From: AV40 sp963817335
GTDB lineage: Bacteria; Verrucomicrobiota; Verrucomicrobiia; Chthoniobacterales; UBA10450
Length of the DNA stretch: 64,000 nucleotides
Assembly: GCA_963817335.1 (NCBI GenBank)
Contig: CAWFNX010000004.1
Span: 124,001 to 188,000, forward strand
Direction: 5' to 3'
Made by a program: the position numbers and the translations under genes. Of this stretch, positions 24,736 through 31,673 are shown one piece after another; the stretch's first letter is position 1, and each line of letters opens with the position of its first letter. The notes beneath the pieces were generated by a model that was not told the DNA's origin, made no database searches, and saw only the letters and a list, made by a program, of their open reading frames with translations.

Positions 24736-24904
24736 TAAGATCGACAATCTCGCCTGGTCGGGTGCGGATTGTCAGAGTAATCGGCCGGCAACAGACTGTG
24801 CAGTCCTCGATCAACGACTGTTCCGTCTGCGAGGTGTCGATCTGCAGTGGAAAAACCTCGCCGCAATGCGGACAGGTGATGTTTGCTTCAATGAGGAATT
24901 GCAT
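24716..24904 (-). CDS. CPXCG motif cysteine-rich protein
   Basis: A 62-residue protein of the CPXCG family: ITCPHCGEVFPLQID, then EQSLIEDCTVCCRPI. The paired cysteines (C-P-H-C and C-x2-C-C) should bind zinc. Small, conserved in proteobacteria and relatives, function unknown. The last residues NCSGAL and the stop are encoded by the adjoining REP palindrome. Confidence 0.88.
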   Translation of the reverse strand: MQFLIEANITCPHCGEVFPLQIDTSQTEQSLIEDCTVCCRPITLTIRTRPGEIVDLNCSGAL

Positions 24905-24955
24905 CTTGTAAACCCGATTGTCTCAAGTGTGAGACCAGATAGGAGCAAACATCAC

Positions 24956-25031
24956 GGTGACGGGTGACAAGTGACTAGCCCAAAGATCGGGCGCTAGGAT
25001 TCTTTTCTCGTCACTCGTCACCGGTCGTCAC
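24956..25031. repeat. Inverted repeat at the end of the CorC-like gene
   Basis: Arm 24956-24975 (GGTGAC-GGGTGAC-AAGTGAC type) and arm 25010-25031 are near reverse complements; the loop contains a further GCCC...GGGC palindrome. The last codons of the CNNM/CorC gene are in the right arm. Confidence 0.65.
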
Positions 25032-26396
25032 TATTTTTGCCTCTTCGACTTTGCGAAAATGCAGCTGTTTCACTCGACGGGCATCGGTTTGGGAGACTGT
25101 CACCAGATAACTGTCGATCCTCACTTGTTCGCCTTGCTTTGGGAGATGTCCTAACAAGTGCGTGACGTAACCGCCGATAGTGCTGACGTCGGCGCTCTCG
25201 AGATCGAGCTTGGCCAGATCGTTCAGTTCGTAAAGGCCCAACGTGCCGTCGACCGTAAATTCGTTCGCGTTGATTTTTTGGAATTCTGCTTTTTCGGTAT
25301 CGAACTCGTCCTGGATATCGCCGACCAATTCTTCGAGCACGTCTTCGAGCGTGACCATTCCCACCGTGCCGCCGAATTCATCGACCACGATGGCAAGGTG
25401 GGCGTGCTTGCTTAGAAAGAGAGTCAACAGTTTCTCGAGCGGCATCATTTCCGGCAGCGGGACCAGTTCGCGTTTGATTCGCATCAGATCGGGACTCGGA
25501 TCGTTCATCATCGTCACCAGATCTTTGATGTGAATGAGTCCCACTGTGTTATCCAGGTTCTCGCGGCAAAGCGGAAAGCGGGTGTGCTTCGACGCGATCG
25601 CTTTCTTCGTATTCGTGTCGAAGTCGTCTTCCAGATCGAGATAAACAACTTCGCCTCGCGGGGTCATGATGTCGCGGACTACGCGTTCGCGAAGATCGAG
25701 AACGTTGACCACGAGTTTTCGGCCCAGTGCGGAAACTTCCTTGGATTTCTCGCTTTGCTCGAGAATCAATCGCAGTTCTTCTTCACTGTGCGCCAGCTCG
25801 GTGCCGGCCACCGCTTTCATTCGGAAAACCCGGCGTAAAAGAAAATTCGACGACTTCTGGAGGATCCAGATCGCCGGCTTGAACAGGAAATAAAACACGC
25901 CCAGCGGCCGGACCAATCTCAACGACACGGTAAGCGGACTTGCGATCGCGGTGTATTTCGGAGCGAGCTCGCCGAACACGATGTGCATGAACGTGATTCC
26001 GATGAACGCGAGCGTGACCGAAATGGACGTCACCACCGCGTGAGAATGAATGTTGGCCAGGGCAAAGAACGGCTCGATCAGGTGGGCCAGAAATTCTTCG
26101 CCAACCCAACCCAACGCGAGACTTGCCAGCGTTACCCCCAACTGCGTCGCCGAAAGATAGGCATCGAGATGCGAACGAATGTATTTCGCGAGTCGCGCCC
26201 GTTGGTTTCCCTCCACCGCCAATTCGTCAAGCTGACTCGCGCGCACCTTGATGATCGCGAATTCACACGCGACAAAAAATCCGTTCAAGCCGACCAGCGC
26301 CGCAATCGTTGCCAGTTTGGCAAAAATTACGGCAGGCGAGTCCCATTGGGTGACCGCTGCGTCTGCGAACGGCAAGATTGTTAACAAAGAGTTCAT
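25011..26396 (-). CDS. CNNM/CorC family hemolysin-like transporter
   Basis: Inner-membrane protein of 461 residues from ATG 26396. The N-terminal DUF21/CNNM domain (about 20-215) has three to four helices and FFVACEFAIIKVRASQL. Two CBS domains follow (VVRDIMTPRGEVVYLD; LAIVVDEFGGTVGMVTLEDVL) and a C-terminal CorC_HlyC domain (ANEFTVDGTLGLYELN). Members are Mg2+/Co2+ exporters or regulators. The ribosomal S14 gene lies upstream on the same strand, beyond a REP pair. Confidence 0.92.
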   Translation of the reverse strand: MNSLLTILPFADAAVTQWDSPAVIFAKLATIAALVGLNGFFVACEFAIIKVRASQLDELAVEGNQRARLAKYIRSHLDAYLSATQLGVTLASLALGWVGEEFLAHLIEPFFALANIHSHAVVTSISVTLAFIGITFMHIVFGELAPKYTAIASPLTVSLRLVRPLGVFYFLFKPAIWILQKSSNFLLRRVFRMKAVAGTELAHSEEELRLILEQSEKSKEVSALGRKLVVNVLDLRERVVRDIMTPRGEVVYLDLEDDFDTNTKKAIASKHTRFPLCRENLDNTVGLIHIKDLVTMMNDPSPDLMRIKRELVPLPEMMPLEKLLTLFLSKHAHLAIVVDEFGGTVGMVTLEDVLEELVGDIQDEFDTEKAEFQKINANEFTVDGTLGLYELNDLAKLDLESADVSTIGGYVTHLLGHLPKQGEQVRIDSYLVTVSQTDARRVKQLHFRKVEEAKIVTTGDE

Positions 26397-26398
26397 TT

Positions 26399-26452
26399 TT
26401 GTAGCCACGGACCTGTGGTACACCCGACGTCGCACAGCGACGTGGCTACAAC
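26399..26452 (+). repeat. REP pair between rpsN and the CorC-like gene
   Basis: 54 bp, TTGTAGCCAC...GTGGCTACAAC, with CCACGGACCTGTGG and CGTCGCACAGCGACG inside. Same overall design as the transposase-flanking REPs. Confidence 0.75.
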
Positions 26453-26454
26453 AA

Positions 26455-26724
26455 TTACCAGCTGGATTTCGTCACGCCAGGGATCAATCCCTGGGAGGCG
26501 AGCTCGCGAAACGTGAGCCGCGAGAGTTTGAATCGCCGAATGAAGGCGCGGCGGCGTCCGGTTACCTGGCAACGGTTCACCACACGCGTCGGGCTGGCGT
26601 CGCGGGGAAGCTGCGCCAGACCGGCGTAATCTTTTTTCGCTTTGAGCTCGGCGCGCACCGCGGCGTATTTCTTCACCGTCTTGCGCTTCCGGTCATTGCG
26701 GTTAATCCAGGCCACCTTTGCCAT
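26455..26724 (-). CDS. rpsN: 30S ribosomal protein S14, zinc-independent type
   Basis: Ribosomal protein S14 of 89 residues from ATG 26724 (MAKVAWINRNDRKRK). The C-terminal signature NRCQVTGRRRAFIRRFKLSR is intact. The CxxC...CxxC zinc site of the short form is missing, so this is the C-minus version that needs no zinc. It stands outside a ribosomal operon. The nearby metal genes are suggestive, but no Zur box was seen. Confidence 0.95.
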   Translation of the reverse strand: MAKVAWINRNDRKRKTVKKYAAVRAELKAKKDYAGLAQLPRDASPTRVVNRCQVTGRRRAFIRRFKLSRLTFRELASQGLIPGVTKSSW

Positions 26725-27147
26725 AAGAAGCGCGCAATCTAACGGAGTCCGGCGGGTTTTCAACCCTCTTTTCTGACTCAATTTACACACTTTCCCAGGC
26801 GATTGCCCCTTTGGCTACGACGTGCTTATGACGAAATCCAGGCCGCACAGTGAGGATGGCCCAGCGCTTTAGCGCTGGGTAAATGGGCTTCCTGACGCGC
26901 AAAGTCCCGCCAGGGACGAGAGAAGATTTCTTTCGTCCTGCCGGACTTGAATGTGGAAGACATCCAAATCCCAGCGTTAAAACGCTGGGCTATTTCCAGA
27001 TGAGCGTTTGCCAAACGTGACTTCTCTCATTTGACATCAAACAGGCAGTGTTCAGCGTCGGTGTAGCCACGGCGCTGTGCGCCGTTCTTCTTTTTAACCG
27101 CCGACAGTTGACCGCCCACAGGGCGGTGGCTACATCACACTTCGCTC
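26725..27147. repeat. Intergenic palindromic repeats, 423 bp
   Basis: CCCAGCGCTTTAGCGCTGGG near 26857 and CCCAGCGTTAAAACGCTGGG near 26971 bracket GTCCCGCCAGGGAC near 26907. A REP pair GTAGCCAC...GTGGCTAC lies at 27062-27134. No gene seen; the short frames here are products of the repeats. Confidence 0.7.
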
Positions 27148-27951
27148 ATGATTTCGCTCGGACGCAAAGATTTCCCCTCGCCACGCGGCGAACTGGCCGA
27201 CGCGCTCGATGACGCTTTGCACCGGTTTGTCGAGAAACCCGGGCAAATTGTCGATCTTCGTTCGCGCGTCTTCCCGCTGGTCGACGAGATCCGGGTCAAC
27301 CTCGACGGCGCCATCCTCGATTCTTCTCCCCCACCCCTGGCCAAGGCGGAAGGCGAGACTTCGCTCGCATTTGAAACCAGCCTTGTGACTATAAGCGGCC
27401 GGAAGATTGCCGCGGGTGGTGTGCCGCTCGATCTGCGATGTGAAATGCACGACGTCGCTTTCGACAAGGGGTTCGATGCCAACGGCGATGCGGTTCTGGT
27501 TCTTCGTCGGGCGCGAGAAGGTCAGTTCGTTCTTTCCGCCTCGCAGCTTCAACTCGAAGAATCGTTTGTCCGAGTCATCGGGGCCAAAGCGCGTTTGTAC
27601 GGGATCGATCTGGAACGAGTTCGGCTCGCTATGCGCGCTCGCGGGCGCCGATCCCTCGCCGCCGATATTCAGGTTTCGGCCAAGAAATTTTTCGCGAGGG
27701 CCAAGATCGATATCTACGCCCAACTCGACATCAGCAACGAATTCGTCGTGAAAGTTTCGCAACTGAAATGCAAAGGCGACGGCAAACTCGGTACTTTCGC
27801 GTGTAGAACACTTGAACCGGCGTTTCAGCGAGCGCTGGAGAAGTCCTTTCCACTTAAATCAATTCCGCTCGGCGAAGTTCAACTTCGCGACGTCCACGTC
27901 GCCGTGGCCGACACCGTCGATCTGACGATCGATTTCGGTAGCGGCGATTGA
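27148..27951 (+). CDS. Hypothetical protein, 267 aa, possible lipid-binding fold
   Basis: Starts MISLGRKDFPSPRGELADA and has no clear signal peptide. The body alternates beta-like stretches (AKIDIYAQLDISNEFVVKV; VQLRDVHVAVADTVDLTIDF), with an FACRTLEPAFQRALEKSFPL helix. The layout recalls DUF2993/TULIP-type lipid-binding proteins, but I cannot show homology. The final residues GSGD and the stop come from the repeat beginning at 27945. Confidence 0.6.
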   Translation: MISLGRKDFPSPRGELADALDDALHRFVEKPGQIVDLRSRVFPLVDEIRVNLDGAILDSSPPPLAKAEGETSLAFETSLVTISGRKIAAGGVPLDLRCEMHDVAFDKGFDANGDAVLVLRRAREGQFVLSASQLQLEESFVRVIGAKARLYGIDLERVRLAMRARGRRSLAADIQVSAKKFFARAKIDIYAQLDISNEFVVKVSQLKCKGDGKLGTFACRTLEPAFQRALEKSFPLKSIPLGEVQLRDVHVAVADTVDLTIDFGSGD

Positions 27952-28055
27952 CCCCAATCGCCATGGCGGTTCGGTGAATCATGCCGCTGTGCGGCAATCC
28001 ATAAGCGGGCACATTCTGGATGAACTAGCGGGAGCGTAACCGCCGCTACCTGTTC
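27945..28055 (+). repeat. Palindromic repeat cluster, copy A
   Basis: Begins GGTAGCGGCGATTGA and ends near CCGCCGCTACC, with GCCATGGCGG, GCCGCTGTGCGGC and related palindromes. Related cluster at 29576-29771. Confidence 0.7.
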
Positions 28056-28145
28056 AGCTTATTGCTGCGCCAATCGTCGGAACAGAAGGCTGATGAGGAC
28101 GTTCGGCACTCACCTCTTGTCATGTCGAGCGAAGTCGAGACATCT

Positions 28146-28445
28146 CTAGATATTTCCGAAAATTTCCTCCAAAAGATCAACCCAACGAGGATTCATGCTC
28201 TCGATTAACGCGACTTTCTTTTTGCGAGATCAACCCTTCAGTTGCTTTTCACGCCCGATTGCTTCCTGAACGTCGGAATAGTATCCCCAGTAAACGAGCT
28301 TGTGACATCGATAATCTGCCGTGAATCCCGGAATCTCGCTAGATTGATGCTCGCTGACTCGCCGCGTTAAGTCGTTTGTCATTCCGATATGGAGCACGGA
28401 ATTGAGCTTATTGGTCATCAGGTAGACCCAGAAATCGTACTCGCG
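28146..28445 (-). pseudogene. GIY-YIG nuclease-like gene with a nonsense codon
   Basis: The minus-strand frame reads YDFWVYLMTNKLNSVLHIG, then MTNDLTRRVSEHQ and AIGREKQLKG, followed by TGA at 28232-28230. Behind it the frame continues SRKKKVALIESMNPRWVDLL to a TAG at 28146. Relatives have Trp (KQLKGW) where the TGA stands, so one TGG-to-TGA change truncates the protein. The N-terminal YxFWVYLM part also lacks an in-frame ATG. It starts beside the LptF/G stop. Confidence 0.8.
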
Positions 28446-28449
28446 CGGC

Positions 28450-29556
28450 TTACTGCCGAGCCAATCGCCGGAACAAAAATATGCCGAGGACGATGAAGAG
28501 GATGTTCGGCACCCAGATCAGAAACTCCGGATGAACTTTGGGATTTCCCCGGAGGGTATCGGCGATAATGACGAAGAGAAAGTAAGCGATCGCGACGATC
28601 AGGCCCATCGCGAAGCCGATCGAAGTTTCGCGGCGGTGCGCGGTCACGCCGAGTGGCACCCCGATGATTGCGAACGCGACACAGGCGAACGGAAATGAGA
28701 ATCGTTTGTTAATCTCGGTCCGGCTCTCGCTCCGCTCTCGCGTGGTTCCGCTGTTGAACTGATCGATTAACTGCTCGATCGACATCGCGGAACGGCTCGG
28801 GCGCTTTTTTTCTTTCTCGTAAAGTTCGTCGAGACTGATGGGCAACGTGCCTTCATTCATGCTGATGCCGTCCTTGATTTTGCGCAGGTCGGTCGGGTCC
28901 TTGTCGTCGCGCTGCTGATAACGCGCGTTGTAGAGATGCATCAGGATCCGTTTGTTATCGAGATCGGCCTCCAGCATTCCAGTCTTGGCGAACGTCACCC
29001 GCACCGGCATCGATTTATTATCGAGCTCGAACACCGTGATGTTCTCGAGTTTGTTGCCTTCTTTTTTGCCCACGTAGATTTTTCGTCCCGGAAATTGATC
29101 GATCACCTGGTCACTGCCGAACAACGCCATTGGGTCGCGGGTGGCGAGATCGAAAATTGTGCTGCGCAATTTCTGCTGCGTCGCCGGCGAGACATAAACC
29201 GTGAGCCAAAGACAAATCGCGCAGCAGACGCCGGAAATTACCGCTAGCGAAACGGCGACCCGCGGAACGCTGACCCCGTTGGCGCGGAGCGCGACCAATT
29301 CGTTATCGGCCGAGAGCCGTCCGAACACGAGCAGAATCGCGGTGAGAAGGCCCCACGGGATCGTGAAAATGAGCGAGAACGGAAAAACATAAAGGATGAA
29401 CGCGATCAGATATTCGACGGGCACGTCGTGATTCACCAGGAGCGGCAAAAGCTTGCGGAAAATGTTGCCGATCACCAGGACAAGGCTCAACACCGCGATG
29501 GCGAACGAGATGTTCACAATCAGCTCGCGGCTCACGAACTTGTCGATCAGCTTCAT
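28450..29556 (-). CDS. LptF/LptG family permease
   Basis: Inner-membrane permease subunit of the LPS transporter, 368 residues from ATG 29556 (MKLIDKFVSRELIVNISFA). Three N-terminal helices, a periplasmic beta-jellyroll middle (about 130-270) and three C-terminal helices (FSFPFACVAFAIIGVPLGV) match the YjgP/YjgQ family. It works with LptB to extract LPS; whether it is LptF or LptG cannot be fixed here. The partner is not in the window. Confidence 0.9.
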   Translation of the reverse strand: MKLIDKFVSRELIVNISFAIAVLSLVLVIGNIFRKLLPLLVNHDVPVEYLIAFILYVFPFSLIFTIPWGLLTAILLVFGRLSADNELVALRANGVSVPRVAVSLAVISGVCCAICLWLTVYVSPATQQKLRSTIFDLATRDPMALFGSDQVIDQFPGRKIYVGKKEGNKLENITVFELDNKSMPVRVTFAKTGMLEADLDNKRILMHLYNARYQQRDDKDPTDLRKIKDGISMNEGTLPISLDELYEKEKKRPSRSAMSIEQLIDQFNSGTTRERSESRTEINKRFSFPFACVAFAIIGVPLGVTAHRRETSIGFAMGLIVAIAYFLFVIIADTLRGNPKVHPEFLIWVPNILFIVLGIFLFRRLARQ

Positions 29557-29575
29557 CGCAGGGCGAACGTTAGCA

Positions 29576-29771
29576 CAGGTAGGGGCGATTGCCCTCAGCC
29601 ATGCCGCTCTGCGGCAATCTACAAGTGGGTACATTATCGGCGCACTAGCAGGGCGCGTAATCGCCGGGCCGTTAGGAGCAACGGCCCCTACCAAAAACCG
29701 AACATTTTGCTAAGGACAGGTAGCGGCGATTGACCTCAATCGCCATGGCGGTTCGGTGAACCGCCGCTACC
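29576..29771 (+). repeat. Palindromic repeat cluster, copy B, partly tandem
   Basis: GGTAGGGGCGATTG to CGGCCCCTACC (29577-29690) and a second 53-bp unit at 29719-29771 (GGTAGCGGCGATTG to CCGCCGCTACC). The bases after each unit (CCAAAA...ATTTTGCTAA) are also repeated, so a unit plus flank was duplicated. Upstream region of the FAD oxidoreductase. Confidence 0.75.
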
Positions 29772-29803
29772 AAAACGCGAAGATTTTGCTAACATGTTCA
29801 AGG

Positions 29804-31135
29804 ATGGACGACATCGATATCTACGACGTGGCGATTGTGGGCGGCGGGCCGGCGGGGAGTACCGCGGCGACCCTGCTGGCCAAGGCCGGGCGCCGGGTTA
29901 TTGTGTTCGAACGGGAAAAGTTTCCGCGGTTCCACATCGGCGAATCGCTCCTGCCATTCAGCATGCAAACGTTCGATCGCCTTGGCGTGCGTGAAAAACT
30001 CGATCGGGCATTTCTCCCAAAGTATGGCGGGGAGATCATGGCGGCCTGTGGGACCCGCGGGGTGAAGTTTTATTTTAAAGACGGGTTCCGTTCGCAGCGA
30101 GACCAGGCTTATCAAGTGACGCGATCTGAATTCGATAAACTTCTGCTCGATAATTCCCGCGAGAGCGGCGCCAAAGTTTGCGAGGAAACGGAAGTCGAGC
30201 GAATCGAATTCACGGACGAACATGTCGACATTTATTGGAGGGACGCGCGCTGTCGCGTCCCAAAAATAATGGGGTACGACAACGCGTGCCCCTCCCCCGA
30301 AGAAGGGCGAATCCGCGCGCGTTACCTGCTCGACTGTTCCGGCCGGCAAACGTTGCTCGGCAGCTTGTTCAAGGTCAAAAGGACTTACGATCATCTCCAA
30401 AAGTTTTCGGTGTTCGCTCATTACGAGAACATCGATCGCCTTCCCGGAAAGGACGCAACGTTGATTCGAATGGTCCGGGGAATCGATCGCTGGTTTTGGA
30501 TGATTCCGTTGACTGAAACGCGCACCAGCATCGGCGTGGTGATGGACACAAAGGCGTTTCGGACGACGAAGCTCTCGCCTGAAACGGTGCTGGAAAACTT
30601 TATCGCCGATCAACCGTTGATGGCCGAGCGAATGAAAAACGCAGTCCGGGTATCGCCGGTTTATTCAGCGAGTGATTTTTCCTACCGCAATCTTCAATTG
30701 GCCGGCGATCGCTGGTTGCTCGCCGGTGACGCCGCGGGATTCATCGATCCGGTTTTCAGCAGCGGCGTGTTTCTGGCGATCATGTCCGCCGAAAAAGCAG
30801 CCGATGCCCTGGAGGCGGTTTTACAAGACAAACGAAAGCGCCGTCGATTGTTCAACAAGTATTCGCGGGCGGTAAACCGGGTCATGGACATTTACCTGAC
30901 GTTTGTGAACGCGTGGTACGAGCGAAGCCGCGAATTCCTGGAAGTTTTTCTTAACCCGACCGAGACCATGCAAATCGCCGCGGCGGTAAACGCGGTGCTT
31001 GCGGGGAACGAAGGCAGAAGTCTTGCGATCAAATGGCGGATGTGGCTGTTTTACTTTTTCGTCTTCGCTCAAAGGTTTGTCGCGCTGTCGCCGCGGTTGA
31101 GTTTGGTGCCGAAACCTGCGACAGCCGAAGCTTAG
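29804..31135 (+). CDS. FAD-dependent oxidoreductase, halogenase/geranylgeranyl-reductase type
   Basis: A 443-residue flavoprotein. It has the Rossmann motif VAIVGGGPAGSTAATLLA, the FPRFHIGESLLP block of tryptophan-halogenase-like enzymes, and the GDAAGFIDPVFSSGVFLA FAD motif. The halogenase WxWxIP motif appears as WFWMIP. Likely role: modification of a polyene, quinone or lipid whose export the next genes perform (inference). Residues about 145-165 (WRDARCRVPKIMGYDNACPS) are encoded by two adjacent palindromes. Start ATG 29804 after AAGG; the spacing is short. Confidence 0.85.
   Translation: MDDIDIYDVAIVGGGPAGSTAATLLAKAGRRVIVFEREKFPRFHIGESLLPFSMQTFDRLGVREKLDRAFLPKYGGEIMAACGTRGVKFYFKDGFRSQRDQAYQVTRSEFDKLLLDNSRESGAKVCEETEVERIEFTDEHVDIYWRDARCRVPKIMGYDNACPSPEEGRIRARYLLDCSGRQTLLGSLFKVKRTYDHLQKFSVFAHYENIDRLPGKDATLIRMVRGIDRWFWMIPLTETRTSIGVVMDTKAFRTTKLSPETVLENFIADQPLMAERMKNAVRVSPVYSASDFSYRNLQLAGDRWLLAGDAAGFIDPVFSSGVFLAIMSAEKAADALEAVLQDKRKRRRLFNKYSRAVNRVMDIYLTFVNAWYERSREFLEVFLNPTETMQIAAAVNAVLAGNEGRSLAIKWRMWLFYFFVFAQRFVALSPRLSLVPKPATAEA
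30237..30296 (+). repeat. Two palindromes inside the FAD oxidoreductase gene
   Basis: GGGACGCG-CGCTGT-CGCGTCCC and GGGGTACG-ACAACG-CGTGCCCC, flanked by GGAG and CTCC. Looks like a second REP type inserted in frame. Confidence 0.75.
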
Positions 31136-31139
31136 GGGA

Positions 31140-31237
31140 TAACCACTAATGGACACGAATCGACACGAATTATTTTCGTAAGATCCTGGTTTCGTCCGTC
31201 TACTACATTCGTGTTTATTCGTGTCCATTCGTGGTTA
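31140..31237. repeat. Inverted repeat, 31-bp arms (GGACACGAAT type)
   Basis: Arm 31140-31170 and arm 31207-31237 are reverse complements at 28 of 31 positions. Each arm repeats GACACGAAT units. It separates the FAD gene from the lipoprotein, whose likely start codon is inside the right arm. Confidence 0.85.
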
Positions 31238-31645
31238 AATGTTTTTATCAGCGGGTTGTTGCTGATCAGTTTCGGAGGCTGCGCGACGACTTCGACGCAT
31301 CAATTCGCCCAGCCGACCGCCGATTGGCAATCACGCACCGGTCAGCTTCTCTATCGCACACCGAAGACAACGGTCGTTGGCGACGCGTTTGTGCGTTTTT
31401 CAAAGGCGGGCGATTTCGAGCTTACGTTTTCGAAGGGGCCGGTAACGTTGTTGATGATTCGCGAGGACACGACCTTCGCTGACGCCAAAGGCCCCCTCGC
31501 CGGTCGCGGCTGGTCAGGACCGATCGATCACGCGCCCCAACAGTTGCGAGGTTGGCTGACATTGCGCGAAGAAATTGTCCGCAGCCAGAATCGGCATGTG
31601 GTGCGGCACCTGTCGGGAGCGGAAACTTTTGTTTTCCGATTTTAA
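31211..31645 (+). CDS. Outer-membrane lipoprotein, 144 aa
   Basis: The N-terminus has a hydrophobic stretch and lipobox (NVFISGLLLISFGGC), then Thr/Ser-rich linker and a small beta-type domain (DAFVRFSKAGDFELTFSKGP; MIREDTTFADAKGPLAGRG) that recalls LolB-like folds. The GTG start at 31211 lies within the inverted-repeat arm, so residues 1-9 are repeat-derived; no alternative start leaves a complete signal. It lies just before the MMPL exporter and LolA, so it probably takes part in the same export path. Confidence 0.68.
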   Translation: MFIRVHSWLNVFISGLLLISFGGCATTSTHQFAQPTADWQSRTGQLLYRTPKTTVVGDAFVRFSKAGDFELTFSKGPVTLLMIREDTTFADAKGPLAGRGWSGPIDHAPQQLRGWLTLREEIVRSQNRHVVRHLSGAETFVFRF

Positions 31646-31673
31646 TCGATCGTTCAATCGCGGAAGCTGAATC

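Noticed and set aside
26399..26724. Zur-type zinc regulation of the zinc-independent S14
   Set aside because: No A/T-rich palindrome of the Zur type was found upstream of 26724.
26826..27014. 62-aa minus-strand frame after S14
   Set aside because: It is made of the CCCAGCG and GTCCCG palindromes, not of coding sequence.
20238..28055. The many spaced palindromes as a CRISPR array
   Set aside because: The palindromes differ in sequence, are not evenly spaced and have no unique spacers or cas genes; they are REP-type repeats.
29804..31135. Tryptophan halogenase proper
   Set aside because: The motif is WFWMIP rather than a clear WxWxIP pair with the catalytic Lys assigned; only the wider flavoprotein family can be supported.
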